This document shows positions 34,590 through 45,300 of a DNA stretch of 59,813 nt, in pieces. The stretch spans positions 1-59,813 of the forward strand of contig JAFIGV010000001.1 in assembly GCA_017849575.1 (NCBI GenBank), given 5' to 3'. The first letter of the stretch is position 1; every line of letters begins with the position of its first letter. The notes under the pieces were generated by a model. That model was not told the origin of the DNA, made no database searches, and worked only from the letters and a program-made list of their open reading frames with translations. Both the position numbers and the translations under genes were made by a program. This stretch comes from Flavipsychrobacter sp. (GTDB lineage Bacteria; Bacteroidota; Bacteroidia; Chitinophagales; Chitinophagaceae).

Positions 34590-35555
34590 ATGAGCCAGAC
34601 AGAACCTGTTAGCAACCAAAACAGCGGCATAGCACGAAAAGTTATTTTTGCCTTGCTGGCCGCAGTATGCCTTACACCGCTCATATCGGCGCCTTTAGCA
34701 CTCCTGATGGGGCTGGTCGCTGCACAGACGCTGGGCAACCCCTTTGGTGACTGGATGAGCCGAAACAAAGTGACATCACGATTGCTGCAATATTCTGTAG
34801 TGGGCCTGGGCTTTGGGATGAGCGTTCACAGCGCGGTAGAAGCCGGACGACAGGGAGTTGCTTTTACAATCGCTTCCATCATCACCACTTTGTTGCTCGG
34901 TGCTCTGCTGGGCTTGTTCCTTCGTATCGACAAAAAGACGAGCTACCTCATCGCTTCCGGTACGGCCATCTGCGGGGGCAGTGCCATTGCTGCGGTGGCT
35001 CCGGTAATCAAGGCCGACGAAAAGCAGATATCGGTTGCCCTGGGCATCGTGTTTATCCTTAATTCCGTAGCCCTTTTTATCTTTCCCCGTATTGGTCATC
35101 TGCTGTCCATGAGCCCGGACCAGTTTGGGCTTTGGAGCGCCATAGCCATACACGACACAAGCTCGGTGGTGGGAGCGGCCAGCAAGTATGGAGACCGCGC
35201 ACTACAGGTGGCCACTACCGTAAAACTGGCGCGCGCCCTTTGGATCATTCCACTGGCTTTGATCACGGCCTTATTTTACAAAAACGGAAAGCAAAAAATT
35301 AAAGTTCCTTATTTCATCGGCTTCTTTATTATCGCCATGCTGGCCAATACCTACGTACCGCTCGTACAAACCCAAAGTAAAATTTTAGTAGCCATTGCCA
35401 AGGCCGGGTTAGTGCTCACGCTGTTTCTGATCGGTTCCGGTCTTTCGCTGAAAACCATCAGATCGGTAGGATTCAGGCCCCTGTTGCAGGGTCTTTTGCT
35501 GTGGCTGTTTATTGGTTCCGCCTCATTATTTTTTATTCTGCATACGGTAACGTAA
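34590..35555 (+). CDS. YeiH-family putative sulfate exporter
   Basis: The 321-residue protein has about ten membrane helices and belongs to the UPF0324/YeiH family, annotated as putative sulfate exporters. Family motifs are GLGFGMSVHSAVEAG, ASGTAICGGSAIAAV (about 122-136) and AIAIHDTSSVVGAA. Substrate assignments in this family are weak. It lies 12 bases after ppa, and 36 bases before a TauE-like half-transporter that could handle a related anion. Confidence 0.88.
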   Translation: MSQTEPVSNQNSGIARKVIFALLAAVCLTPLISAPLALLMGLVAAQTLGNPFGDWMSRNKVTSRLLQYSVVGLGFGMSVHSAVEAGRQGVAFTIASIITTLLLGALLGLFLRIDKKTSYLIASGTAICGGSAIAAVAPVIKADEKQISVALGIVFILNSVALFIFPRIGHLLSMSPDQFGLWSAIAIHDTSSVVGAASKYGDRALQVATTVKLARALWIIPLALITALFYKNGKQKIKVPYFIGFFIIAMLANTYVPLVQTQSKILVAIAKAGLVLTLFLIGSGLSLKTIRSVGFRPLLQGLLLWLFIGSASLFFILHTVT

Positions 35556-35591
35556 GGATGGGCTAATTTCGCCGGAAATGTTGCGACACAA

Positions 35592-36029
35592 ATGAGCACG
35601 GGTACCATCATCATCCTGTTGCTGGTAGGGCTGGCAGCCGGCATCCTTAGCAGCATGGTGGGCATAGGCGGCGGGCTGGTAGTGATACCTGCATTGGTCT
35701 TCATACTGGGTATGGATCAAAAAATGGCGCAGGGCACCTCTCTGGCCATGCTTCTACCGCCTATCGGCATTCTGGGAGTGTTGGTGTATCAAAAATCAGG
35801 AAATATTCACTGGCCCTATGCACTTTTTTTGATCGTCTCGTTTGTGATCGGCTCCTATCTGGGTGCCCGCTGGGTGCAGAACCTCAATACGATCACTGTC
35901 AAGCGACTGTTTGCAATTTTCATGATACTAATTGCGATCAAATATCTTTTCTTTGACAAGGCAGCGCCCGCCACCAAGAAACCGCGGTCCGCAGACGCTA
36001 CCGACATTTTTCAAAAAAGGCAACAATAA
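35592..36029 (+). CDS. Half-length TauE/SafE-family membrane protein
   Basis: The 145-residue protein carries one TauE/SafE unit of about four helices, with the hallmark GILSSMVGIGGGLVVIPAL (about 17-35) and a matching GARWVQNLNTITVKRLFA segment. Most family members have two such units and about 250 residues. This one would have to act as a dimer, or pair with another half. The family exports sulfite, sulfoacetate and other organic or sulfur anions. It sits between the YeiH-like gene and asnS, 15 bases before the latter. Confidence 0.88.
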   Translation: MSTGTIIILLLVGLAAGILSSMVGIGGGLVVIPALVFILGMDQKMAQGTSLAMLLPPIGILGVLVYQKSGNIHWPYALFLIVSFVIGSYLGARWVQNLNTITVKRLFAIFMILIAIKYLFFDKAAPATKKPRSADATDIFQKRQQ

Positions 36030-36044
36030 TTTTTTATTATCAGT

Positions 36045-37487
36045 ATGGCACGCACTAAGATCAAAGACATCCTGCTCCGGGAAGAAACCGGTTATGAAAC
36101 AACTGTAAAAGGCTGGGTACGCTCCTTCAGAAACAATCAGTTCATAGCGCTGAATGACGGCTCTTGTATGAACAATCTGCAGGTGGTCATTGATCTGAAT
36201 ACCGACAGTACGTTGGTAAGGATGATCACACCGGGTGCAGCGGTTGCCATTACCGGAACCGTATTGCCATCGCAGGGCAAGGGTCAAAAAGTAGAGCTCA
36301 AAGCTTCGGAAGTAACCCTGCTCGGCGCCTGTAACCCGGAAGAATATCCCTTACAACTGAAAAACCGGCCTAGTCTGGAATATCTCCGGGAAATCGCACA
36401 TCTCCGTTTTCGCACCAACACCTTTGGCGCCGTGTTTCGTGTGCGGCATTCGCTGGCCTTTGCCATCCACAAGTTTTTTAACGACCGTGGTTTTGTGTAT
36501 CTGCACACGCCTATTGTTACGGCGTCGGATGCAGAAGGCGCAGGAGAAACCTTTCGTGTCACCACCCTGCCCTTTGACCATCCGCCAAGGCTGGAAGATG
36601 GCAGTGTGAACTTTGAAGAAGATTTTTTCGGAAGAAGTACCAACCTTACCGTGAGCGGCCAACTCGAAGCCGAGCTCGGAGCTATGGCCTTTAGTGAAGT
36701 GTACACCTTCGGCCCTACCTTCCGTGCGGAAAATTCCAACACTGCGCGACATCTGGCCGAGTTCTGGATGATTGAACCCGAAGTGGCGTTCAATGATCTG
36801 AAAGACAACATGGATCTTGCCGAGGCCTTTATCAAATATCTGATCGGGTATAGTTTGGAGCACAACCGTGAAGACCTTGAATTTCTTGCGCAGCGATTGC
36901 TGGAAGAAGAAAAGCAAAAGCCGCAGCAGGAACGGAGTGAAATGGGCCTTATAGAAAAACTGGAGTTTGTGTTGAACCATCAGTTCGAACGCATCACCTA
37001 TACCGAGGCCATAGAAATTTTATTGCAATCGCCGGCCTACAAGAAAAAGAAATTTCAATACGACGTAAAATGGGGCATTGATATGCAAAGCGAACATGAA
37101 CGTTACCTCGTTGAAAAGCACTTTAAGAAGCCGGTGATCGTTACAAATTATCCCGCCGCTATCAAAGCCTTCTATATGCGGCAGGATGATGATTGTGCAC
37201 CGGGCAGAGAGACGGTAGCAGCAATGGACATTCTGGCTCCGGGCATTGGCGAAATAGTGGGCGGATCGCAAAGAGAGGAAAGACTGGAAAGACTGGAACA
37301 AAGAATGAAGGATATGCACATCCCTGTAGAAGAGATGTACTGGTATCTTGATACCCGGCGTTTCGGCACCGTTCCACATGCGGGTTTCGGTTTGGGTTTT
37401 GAGCGAATCGTACAGTTTGTGACCGGCATGACCAATATCCGCGATGTAATACCCTTTCCCCGAACGCCAAAAAATGCAGCTTTCTGA
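36045..37487 (+). CDS. asnS: Asparaginyl-tRNA synthetase
   Basis: This class IIb synthetase charges tRNA-Asn. The 480-residue protein has an N-terminal OB-fold anticodon domain (about 15-100), motif 1 around [14 protein letters not shown], motif 2 with [20 protein letters not shown], and motif 3 [12 protein letters not shown]. The AENSNTARH form of motif 2 and the late [14 protein letters not shown] favour AsnRS over AspRS. It is embedded among membrane exporter genes, which probably reflects operon packing more than function. Confidence 0.96.
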   Translation: MARTKIKDILLREETGYETTVKGWVRSFRNNQFIALNDGSCMNNLQVVIDLNTDSTLVRMITPGAAVAITGTVLPSQGKGQKVELKASEVTLLGACNPEEYPLQLKNRPSLEYLREIAHLRFRTNTFGAVFRVRHSLAFAIHKFFNDRGFVYLHTPIVTASDAEGAGETFRVTTLPFDHPPRLEDGSVNFEEDFFGRSTNLTVSGQLEAELGAMAFSEVYTFGPTFRAENSNTARHLAEFWMIEPEVAFNDLKDNMDLAEAFIKYLIGYSLEHNREDLEFLAQRLLEEEKQKPQQERSEMGLIEKLEFVLNHQFERITYTEAIEILLQSPAYKKKKFQYDVKWGIDMQSEHERYLVEKHFKKPVIVTNYPAAIKAFYMRQDDDCAPGRETVAAMDILAPGIGEIVGGSQREERLERLEQRMKDMHIPVEEMYWYLDTRRFGTVPHAGFGLGFERIVQFVTGMTNIRDVIPFPRTPKNAAF

Positions 37488-37524
37488 CGCGGTATCTCCA
37501 TCACACTTTCTGTAAGACCTCACC

Positions 37525-38349
37525 ATGAACAACATATTCATTCTTATTTTGACAGGGGCGGCCATTGGCACGCTCGGTACCCTGATCGGTGCCGGTGGCG
37601 GCTTCATTCTGGTGCCGGTGCTGCTGCTTACCCTGCCGGATATGGACCCGGATATCATTACCGCCATATCTATGGCTGTGGTGGCAGCCAATGCTATATC
37701 CGGGTCGCTTGCCTACATGCGTGCGGGACGCGTGGACTACAAGGCGGGCGGCATCTTTGCCTTGTTTACCATACCGGGTTCGATACTTGGTGTGTTGGCG
37801 ACAAAGGCTATCCCACGCCATATTTTCGATGTGATCTTCGGGGTATTGTTAGTGGTATTGGGTGGCTTTCTGTTCCTTAGAGGTGCCAGAAAACCGCTGA
37901 AAGAACATGTACAGGAACAAAAAAAGGGCTGGGTGTTACAGTTAATCACCGACCGGCGCGGCGAACAATATCGCTATGCTTACGATTGGCGTAAGGGTGC
38001 TTTCCTGAGTCTTTTCGTAGGATTTATGTCTCCGCTACTCGGTATCGGCGGAGGCATCATCCATGTGCCGGCACTTACCGAATGGCTGTGTTTCCCTGTG
38101 CATATTGCCACGGCCACGTCTCACTTTATTCTGGCCATCATGGCTACGGTCAGTGTGGTCATCCACGTCTTCAGCGGCGATTATGCGGATCCGCAGGTAC
38201 TAAAAATGACCCTCTGCATTATCATGGGTGTGGTACCTGGTGCACAGGCTGGCGCTGCTCTTTCACGGGTGCTCAAGGGCAGGATCATCATCAGGGCACT
38301 TGCCGTATCTCTGGCTTTGGTAGGCATCCGCATCCTGCTCATGCACTGA
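37525..38349 (+). CDS. Full-length TauE/SafE-family exporter
   Basis: The 274-residue protein has two TauE/SafE units. Each has a glycine-rich re-entrant motif, GTLIGAGGGFILVPVLLL (about 14-31) and SPLLGIGGGIIHVPALTE (about 170-187). About eight membrane helices are expected. The family moves sulfite, thiosulfate, sulfoacetate or similar anions, but the substrate here is unknown. It lies 37 bases after asnS and probably belongs to the ppa-to-tauE run. Confidence 0.9.
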   Translation: MNNIFILILTGAAIGTLGTLIGAGGGFILVPVLLLTLPDMDPDIITAISMAVVAANAISGSLAYMRAGRVDYKAGGIFALFTIPGSILGVLATKAIPRHIFDVIFGVLLVVLGGFLFLRGARKPLKEHVQEQKKGWVLQLITDRRGEQYRYAYDWRKGAFLSLFVGFMSPLLGIGGGIIHVPALTEWLCFPVHIATATSHFILAIMATVSVVIHVFSGDYADPQVLKMTLCIIMGVVPGAQAGAALSRVLKGRIIIRALAVSLALVGIRILLMH

Positions 38350-38425
38350 AAACAAAGCACATCAACATGAGTTATTTTTTTCTTTCGTAGGGAAGATTTC
38401 TTATTTTCAGCAGTAAGCACCGGAT

Positions 38426-39310
38426 ATGAACTGGCTGAAATCCTACTTTACCTACCCACAATCTATGCGCTATGGCCTCGCGGCTTTGATGCTCATCACA
38501 TTTTTCATATTGCTGGGTTACGGCACTATGCCTTATTGGATTGGTGACCGTGCGCTGCCCGTGGATACGGCGCTCGCCCGACAGTTTGAACAATACAGCC
38601 TGGCCCATCTGCAGGGCTCTTCGCCTTACGATAAAAGCAGTGAGGGAAGCGCAACGGGCAATTCGGAATTATTTCGATTCGACCCAAATACGCTGGACAG
38701 CATGGGGTTTATCCGGCTCGGGCTAAGACCAAAGACCATTCATTTGCTGATCAACTGGCGCAATAAAGGAAAGGTGTTTTACAAGCCCGAAGAACTCAGC
38801 AAAGTCTATACGCTGTCAAAGGACGAATATGAAAGAATCGCCCCCTACATTTCTATAGCAGAATCAAACTGGAATGAGGAAAGAAAGAGCTTTGGGCGAC
38901 CGGAAATACCCGCCTCGGTAGATTTGAATACCACAGACTCCGCAACACTTGTATTGCTACGGGGCATTGGCCCCACTTTGGCCCACCGGATCATAGAAAA
39001 GCGAAATGCGCTGGGTGGCTACCTGCGACACGATCAGCTACTGGAAGTGTACCGCTTTCCTGACTCGACTTATAAAATGCTGCAGGAAAAGTTGATCATC
39101 AGCCCTGAAAAAGTAAAAAAGATAAAGATCAACAGCGCTACTGTGGAACAGATGAGCCGGCATCCCTATATAGGCGAAAAACTTGCAAAAAACATTTTGC
39201 TGCTTCGGGAAGGTCTTAAGGGATTCAGCGAAATTGAACAATTACGACAGGTGCCGTTGATGAATGAAGAAAATTATCGTAAAATTGCGCCCTACTTTGA
39301 GTTAGAATAA
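38426..39310 (+). CDS. Membrane-anchored helix-hairpin-helix protein (ComEA-like)
   Basis: The 294-residue protein has one N-terminal membrane helix (about 16-36) and a short acidic/Ser-rich linker. Several ComEA-type helix-hairpin-helix units follow: FDPNTLDSMGFIRLGL, VDLNTTDSATLVLLRGIGPTLAHRII and INSATVEQMSRHPYIGEKLAKNIL-type segments. Such domains bind DNA without sequence preference. A location outside the inner membrane would suit DNA uptake, but no competence genes are nearby, so the role is open. The acyl-CoA dehydrogenase gene follows after nine bases. Confidence 0.88.
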   Translation: MNWLKSYFTYPQSMRYGLAALMLITFFILLGYGTMPYWIGDRALPVDTALARQFEQYSLAHLQGSSPYDKSSEGSATGNSELFRFDPNTLDSMGFIRLGLRPKTIHLLINWRNKGKVFYKPEELSKVYTLSKDEYERIAPYISIAESNWNEERKSFGRPEIPASVDLNTTDSATLVLLRGIGPTLAHRIIEKRNALGGYLRHDQLLEVYRFPDSTYKMLQEKLIISPEKVKKIKINSATVEQMSRHPYIGEKLAKNILLLREGLKGFSEIEQLRQVPLMNEENYRKIAPYFELE

Positions 39311-39319
39311 CTAAGTTCT

Positions 39320-40462
39320 ATGGATTTTAAATATACGGATACACAACAGGAAATCGCGTCGATGATTCGTGATTTTGCCGGCAAGCACATTCGTCCGAAA
39401 ATGATGGAATGGGATGAAGGCCAGAAATTTCCGGTTGAGCTGTTTCACCAGATGGGTGAGCTCGGACTGATGGGCGTGCTGGTGCCTGCTGAATATGGAG
39501 GGTCGGGGCTAAGCTATTTCGAATATGTGACCGTGGTAAGTGAGATAGCCAAAGTGTGCGGATCCATTGGTCTTTCTGTTGCAGCGCACAATTCGCTGTG
39601 TACCGGACATATATTGGCCTTTGGAAACGAGCTACAGAAGAAAAAACATTTACCAAGGTTAGCCTCCGGCCAATGGATTGGTGCGTGGGGACTTACCGAA
39701 GCCAATACGGGTAGCGATGCAGGAAATATGCGTTGCGTGGCCACCCGCGACGGAGACGATTGGATACTCAACGGTACTAAAAACTGGATCACGCACGGCA
39801 TCAGTGGTGACGTAGCTGTGGTGCTGGCCCGCACGGGCGAACCGCGCGCCAAAAACAACGTTTCCGCTTTTATCATTGAACGTGGCACCCCGGGGTTTAC
39901 TGCTGGCAAAAAAGAAAATAAGCTGGGTATGAGGGCCTCAGAGACCGCCGAATTGGTTTTTGACAATTGCCGTATTTCTGATGCTCAGAGAATGGGTGAG
40001 GTGGGTGAAGGTTTTAAACAAGCCATGAAAGTGCTGGATGGAGGAAGGATATCCATAGCTGCGCTGGCGCTCGGTATCGCCAAGGGCGCCTATGACGCCT
40101 CGCTGAAATATGCTAAGGAAAGGCATCAGTTCGATCAGCCCATTGCCAACTTTCAGGCTATAGCTTTTAAGCTGGCAGATATGGCCACAAAAATAGAAGT
40201 TGCTGAAATGCTGATCTATCAGGCCGCCGACAAGAAGAACCGCCACGAGCCTATGACCAAAGAATCGGCTATGGCAAAGTATTATGCTTCCGAAATAGCG
40301 GTTCAGATCTCTACAGACGCCGTTCAGATTTTTGGAGGTTATGGTTATACCAAAGACTTCCCGGTTGAAAAGTATTATCGTGACAGTAAGCTGTGTACGA
40401 TAGGAGAAGGCACTAGCGAAATACAGAAGCTGGTTATCTCCAGAGACATCCTCAAACAATAA
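39320..40462 (+). CDS. Acyl-CoA dehydrogenase
   Basis: This FAD enzyme introduces the alpha-beta double bond into acyl-CoA thioesters. The 380-residue protein shows WGLTEANTGSDAG (FAD and substrate region), NGTKNWITHG, and the C-terminal QIFGGYGYTKDFPVEKYYRD and GEGTSEIQKLVI. The catalytic glutamate position (GEGTS) is filled, as in short-chain butyryl-CoA-type enzymes. Chain-length preference cannot be read reliably. It starts at the ATG at 39320 and is followed by a hairpin. Confidence 0.95.
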   Translation: MDFKYTDTQQEIASMIRDFAGKHIRPKMMEWDEGQKFPVELFHQMGELGLMGVLVPAEYGGSGLSYFEYVTVVSEIAKVCGSIGLSVAAHNSLCTGHILAFGNELQKKKHLPRLASGQWIGAWGLTEANTGSDAGNMRCVATRDGDDWILNGTKNWITHGISGDVAVVLARTGEPRAKNNVSAFIIERGTPGFTAGKKENKLGMRASETAELVFDNCRISDAQRMGEVGEGFKQAMKVLDGGRISIAALALGIAKGAYDASLKYAKERHQFDQPIANFQAIAFKLADMATKIEVAEMLIYQAADKKNRHEPMTKESAMAKYYASEIAVQISTDAVQIFGGYGYTKDFPVEKYYRDSKLCTIGEGTSEIQKLVISRDILKQ

Positions 40463-40466
40463 ACGT

Positions 40467-40490
40467 AAGTCCCGCTCACCGGCGGGACTT
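40467..40490. terminator. Hairpin after the acyl-CoA dehydrogenase gene
   Basis: AAGTCCCGC (40467-40475) and GCGGGACTT (40482-40490) form a perfect 9-bp stem with a 6-base loop between convergent genes. The following sequence (CACTTTCT) is a poor T-tract, so it may be a weak terminator or a 3'-end stabilising hairpin. Confidence 0.45.
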
Positions 40491-40570
40491 CACTTTCTAT
40501 ATCGGTTATAAGCACCAATTCTCAGGCGATTTTGCTCGTTACGAGTTAGCCCGGAAGAAATAACTATGGG

Positions 40571-41491
40571 CTATAAATCCTTTCTACTTCCAGAACGGGG
40601 AAACTCCAGCATCTTCGTCATCCGGTTACCATTTCGGCGGATTTCCACTTTCATACGTTCTCCCGCGCCGACACGTTCTACTTCCCGCTGAAGTTGATCA
40701 ACATTGCTCAGTTTGCGGTCATCGATATAAGTAATGACATCACCCTCCTTCAGGCCGCCATCATCGGCTACGGAGCCCGGACGCACCGCACGTATCAGCA
40801 CGCCCGATCCGTTTTCTTCTACCGTCACTCCCAGCTTTGGTCTTTCGTCCTGATACCAGCCTTCACCAGGCATATTGCCCATGGGTGGCATAGGCGCCAT
40901 TTCCTGAATCGAAAAGGGCATGCGCCGGTCGGCATCTAGCATAGCAGTAGTCTGTCGCTCCTTGCCGTTTCTCAGATAGGTTATCGTCACGCGGTCGTCA
41001 GCGTTATGCGAACGTATGGTTTCCGTTAGGTCTCTGCTGTCTTTTATCTGCCGGTCGTCTATTTGGATAATGATATCTCCGCTGCGCAACCCGGCTCTTT
41101 CGGCGGCGCTGCCCGAAGACACCTTTTGTATGTGTGCGCCATCATTGCCTGCACGGGCGTCCATAAAGACACCCAGCATGGCCCTGCGGTCTGTCACAGA
41201 CTCATCATTCTTCCAGGGCATTTCGTTGGATGATGGTTCGCCGCGCCCGTTGCGAATGATGATCTTCTTTTCGAGGTTCCGGTTGTTGAGTTCTGCGCGG
41301 GAAGCAATTTTGTCGCCGTTCAGGAAGACACCCTCACCGTTGATTTCAATGGTGGTATTGTCGTTACCCTCACGGCTGATCACAATTGTTTCCTTTTGAG
41401 TGACAACAGACCGAGACTTGCCCTGACTTTGTGCAAAAGAGGCGTTGGCAGAAAGCAAACCTGCAGCAAGAAGTACAAAAGCTGTTTTCAT
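40571..41491 (-). CDS. Periplasmic double-PDZ protein
   Basis: The 306-residue protein starts at the ATG at 41491 with a signal peptide (MKTAFVLLAAGLLSANASFA). Two PDZ domains are visible. The first is around LGVFMDARAGNDGAHIQKVSSGSAAERAG-type sequence (about 105-190), with the carboxylate-binding region and GLRSGDIIIQIDD. The second (about 220-300) has GVLIRAVRPGSVADDGGL and EGDVITYIDD. No protease domain is present, so it is not a DegP or Ctp enzyme. A scaffold or substrate-recognition role in the periplasm is inferred. Confidence 0.88.
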   Translation of the reverse strand: MKTAFVLLAAGLLSANASFAQSQGKSRSVVTQKETIVISREGNDNTTIEINGEGVFLNGDKIASRAELNNRNLEKKIIIRNGRGEPSSNEMPWKNDESVTDRRAMLGVFMDARAGNDGAHIQKVSSGSAAERAGLRSGDIIIQIDDRQIKDSRDLTETIRSHNADDRVTITYLRNGKERQTTAMLDADRRMPFSIQEMAPMPPMGNMPGEGWYQDERPKLGVTVEENGSGVLIRAVRPGSVADDGGLKEGDVITYIDDRKLSNVDQLQREVERVGAGERMKVEIRRNGNRMTKMLEFPRSGSRKDL

Positions 41492-41511
41492 AACAAGTTC
41501 TTTAGTTGCAG

Positions 41512-41519
41512 CAAAATTA
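41512..41519 (-). promoter_or_regulatory. -7 promoter box of the PDZ-protein gene (TAATTTTG)
   Basis: A perfect TAnnTTTG match lies 20 bases before the ATG at 41491. Confidence 0.6.
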
Positions 41520-41553
41520 TCCAGCGGTGAAAAGCACTGCTGCAAAAGCTCCG

Positions 41554-42198
41554 TTAAATATCCTGCAGAAAAGGGTTGTGCAGCCGCTCGCTGCCAATAG
41601 TGGTTACCGGCCCATGACCCGAATACACCCTTGTATCATCGGGCAGGCTCATCAGCTCTGTTTGAATGCTTTCAATCAAGGTTTCGTGATGGCCACCCGG
41701 CAGATCTGTACGCCCGATACTACCCTGAAACAAAACATCTCCCCCTACAAGCCACTGCCCCGCCTCATGATAAAACACCACACTTCCCGGCGAGTGTCCG
41801 GGTGTAAACCGTACGTCTATCCTTTCGTCGCCGAGAAACAGAGGAGACCCCGCTACCAGAAAATCATCGGGTTGAGGGGTTACATCAAAACTGAAACCGA
41901 ACAACATGGCCGACCCCTTTGCTCCCTTCAGCACGGGCAGGTCCTTTTCGTGAATGAGAAAGGGAATATTGAACTTTTCTTTGCAGGAAGCTACACCAAA
42001 GATGTGGTCAATATGCGTGTGTGTGTTGATGATGGCCCTGGGTAGCAGGCCTTGCTCATGAATGCGCGCAAAAAAGTATTCTGTCTCTTTATTGTCATAC
42101 ATGCCAGGGTCCACAATCCAGCAGTCCTTATTTTCGTTAGCCATCAGGTAGGTATTTTCCTGAAAAGGATTAAATGTGAAAGTTTCGATGCGCAACAT
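41554..42198 (-). CDS. MBL-fold metallo-hydrolase, glyoxalase II-like
   Basis: The 214-residue protein has the metal-binding motif THTHIDH (about 60-66). Further ligands are in TPGHSPGS, GGDVLFQGSIGR and a C-terminal SGHGPVT, so both metal sites look intact. It resembles the small hydrolases usually called glyoxalase-II-like, which act on thioesters. The natural substrate is unproved. The ATG at 42198 has a perfect -7 box that ends only three bases upstream. The TTG at 42204 is part of the box. Confidence 0.9.
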   Translation of the reverse strand: MLRIETFTFNPFQENTYLMANENKDCWIVDPGMYDNKETEYFFARIHEQGLLPRAIINTHTHIDHIFGVASCKEKFNIPFLIHEKDLPVLKGAKGSAMLFGFSFDVTPQPDDFLVAGSPLFLGDERIDVRFTPGHSPGSVVFYHEAGQWLVGGDVLFQGSIGRTDLPGGHHETLIESIQTELMSLPDDTRVYSGHGPVTTIGSERLHNPFLQDI

Positions 42199-42201
42199 GG
42201 C

Positions 42202-42209
42202 CAAAGGTA
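42202..42209 (-). promoter_or_regulatory. -7 promoter box of the MBL hydrolase gene (TACCTTTG)
   Basis: A perfect TAnnTTTG match ends three bases before the ATG at 42198, the closest spacing in the window. Transcription would start at or inside the start codon, so either the message is leaderless or a downstream start is used. Confidence 0.55.
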
Positions 42210-42310
42210 TATTTTCAGTAATTTAGTTTGCAAACTTATCAATTAATACCCTACACGGAGATTGCCCATCGAACTGATCATAACTGCACGGAAATAAGCG
42301 CATTATTCGT

Positions 42311-45300
42311 ATGAACATAATTAGCAAGTCGAAAGCCCTCATTACAACCCTGGCTTTGGCCCTGATGGCTATTGGACCACAGAAGGCCAAGGCTCAGATT
42401 TATACCGAAACCTTTGGGCAAAATCGGATACAGACCCGAAAATTCGACTGGCGTTTTTTTGATACCAAACATTTCAGGGTTTATCACTACGACGCAGCAG
42501 GCAGACAGTTGGCGCGGTATGTAGCAGAGCAGGCGGAGAAAGATATCAAAATCGTTGAAAAGAAAATGGGTGGTAAATTTCCCAGCCGCTTTAATATTAT
42601 TCTCTACAACAACTACGATGAATACCGGCAGACCAACATAGGCCGAAAGAATGAATCGCAATTGCAAAACGTACCTGCAGGCACCATTAATCTGGTTGGA
42701 GACAAGCTGGTGGTTTATTTTACCGGGGTACATACAGACCTGCGCAAGCAACTTCGTTCGGGCATGAGCAGGGTGGTCATGCAAAAGTTGCTTTTTGGAG
42801 AGAGCTTCCGAGAGGTAGTAAAAAATGCAGTGTTGTTGAACCTGCCCGACTGGACTACCGACGGATTTATAGCCTATCTGGTAGATGGCTGGGATGCCGC
42901 AGCAGAAACCGACTGGAAAAACCTGCTTCAGGCTAACCCATCCGATGGATTTTACAAACTCGCAGAAAAAAACCCGGAGCTTGCAGGAAAGGCGTTCTGG
43001 AAGTTCATCTCCGAAAACTACGGCGAGAACAATGTAAAAAACCTGTTGTACAACATGCAGTCAAAAAGCAGTCTGCCCGAAGGTCTGCGCATGACACTGG
43101 GCATGAAAATGAAGCAGGTTTATGACTCTGTAATTCACTACTATAATCATGTATATACCCAGGACGCTTTGGCGTTGGATCATCCCGATAGTCTCAGCCA
43201 GGCCATCATTAGCATTCCTGTTCCGCACAACGGTAAAGAGATCAGAAACATAAGAGTAAGCCCCCGGGGTAATGATGTGGCCTACGTAGTCTGGAAAGAA
43301 GGCGAATTCAATGTGGTGATCCAGCATACCCAAAATGAACAGGAAAAGGCTACCATCGTGTCGGGTGGCAGTCGCGATCCCAACGAAGTTCCCGATCCGG
43401 ATTATCCTTTGCTTTCGTGGAGCAACAACGGCTATAAGTTGGCCATTCTCTATAAAAGGCGCGGCAAAACCCGGTTGAGGATTTACAATTCCATCAATGC
43501 GAAACTTGAAGATTATATCGTACCGGACAATCGTTTCGACAGGGTGCTGGGTATGTCTTTTATGGAAGACGATACCAAAATGGTTTTTTCTGCCCAGAAG
43601 AGAAGTCAGACCGATCTCTTTGAATTTACAATAAAACGCTCAAGAATAAAGCCAATAACCAACGACGCCTGGGACGATATACAGCCTTGGTTTGTAAGCG
43701 GCGGCTCACGCAGAGGCATTCTGTTTTTATCCAACAGGCCGCTGCCCAACCTCAATGTTCCCATACAGGTCAATGAGCTCCCTACCGGGCCGATGAACTT
43801 ATTCTTTTACGACACCCGCACACGGCGCAAAGAACTACTGCAGGCATCGCACGTCGAGAAGGGAAACATTACGCAACCGATACAGTATGGTTCTGACAAC
43901 TTTGCTTTTCTAAACGATGTAAACGGCGTGATGAACAAATACGTTGTAGTGTTTGGCAGAGACCGCAACAATATGGATTCTGCCTATGCCGTGCCCATTA
44001 CCAATTATGCACAAAGCATCATCGGGCATCAATATAACCCTGCCAGCAATCAGGTGGCTGATGTGATACAGGTTGGCGACCAGTACAAGGTCTATTTTCG
44101 TCCTTTAGAACTGCCGGGTGTCAATGCCACAGAAAAACAACTGACGCCGACCACCTTGTCCGTAAACAACGAACGGAATACAACATCCGTGACGGATTTG
44201 TCTAACACCGTTATCGAACCGGAAACCACGGAAGCAGAACCAGTCCTCGAAAGCGGTAATGTATTTCAGTCGGAGTTTGCCGACGAAGAGACCAACGAGA
44301 GCGAATCGGTGCCGGCCGGAGAAGAACAGAAGATGGCCGCTCAGCCGGTGGACAACGCCTATCCGGAGGGTGATCTGGACTCTGTGCTGGTAGATAGCAC
44401 TTACATAAAAATGAGAGCACAACCCTACCGGCTTTCTTTCAAACCCGACTTTTTTACGGTCAGGGTGGACAACAGCATATTGTTTAATAAGTATCAGCCT
44501 GCGGGTGCCCTGAGCGGACTGCCACCCAATCAGAGTCTTTCCGGTCTCATTACGATCAGTCTGGATGATGCTATGGAAGATCATCGATTTACCGGCGGAT
44601 TCAAACTACCGATCAATTTTTCAGGCAGTACTTACTTCCTGCAGTATCAGAATTTCAAAAGAAGGGTTGACTGGGGTCTGCTTTTCTACCGCGATGTAAA
44701 CCTATATTCTTACCAGTTGCAAACTGCAGATACACCATCGGTGGTGCTTCCCGATCCTTATGTGGGCAAACTGGCCAGCAATATTTTACAGGGCTATGTT
44801 TCTTACCCACTGGATCGGAACCGAAGTATAAAATTACATCTGGGCTTCCGGCAGGATATTCTTGACTTCAAAGCTCAGGACTCCATCTCTTTAAAATATG
44901 TTGACCGGCAGAAAACGTATTGGACCATGAGCCGTGCCGAATATGTTTTTGACAATACGGTAAACCCGGCGCTGAATATTTTCAAGGGTGCGCGCTACAA
45001 GTTTTTTGCTGAGTACTTTTATAAGCTAAGCGCACCGAATGGTGGCTTCTATAATCTTGGCCTCGATGCACGTTACTACAAAGGCATTTATCGCAACATC
45101 ATTTTCGCTGCCCGTCTGGCCTATGCGCACTCTGGCGGCAATCAACAAATCAACTACCTGATGGGCGGTGTGGACAACTGGTTGCTACCGAAACAAAGCA
45201 ATATGCCACCTCCCACAAGCCAGGATTTTGCATTTCAGGCCATGGCCAACAATCTGCGCGGCTATCCTCAAAATGCCCGTCGTGGAAACTCCTACGGCGT

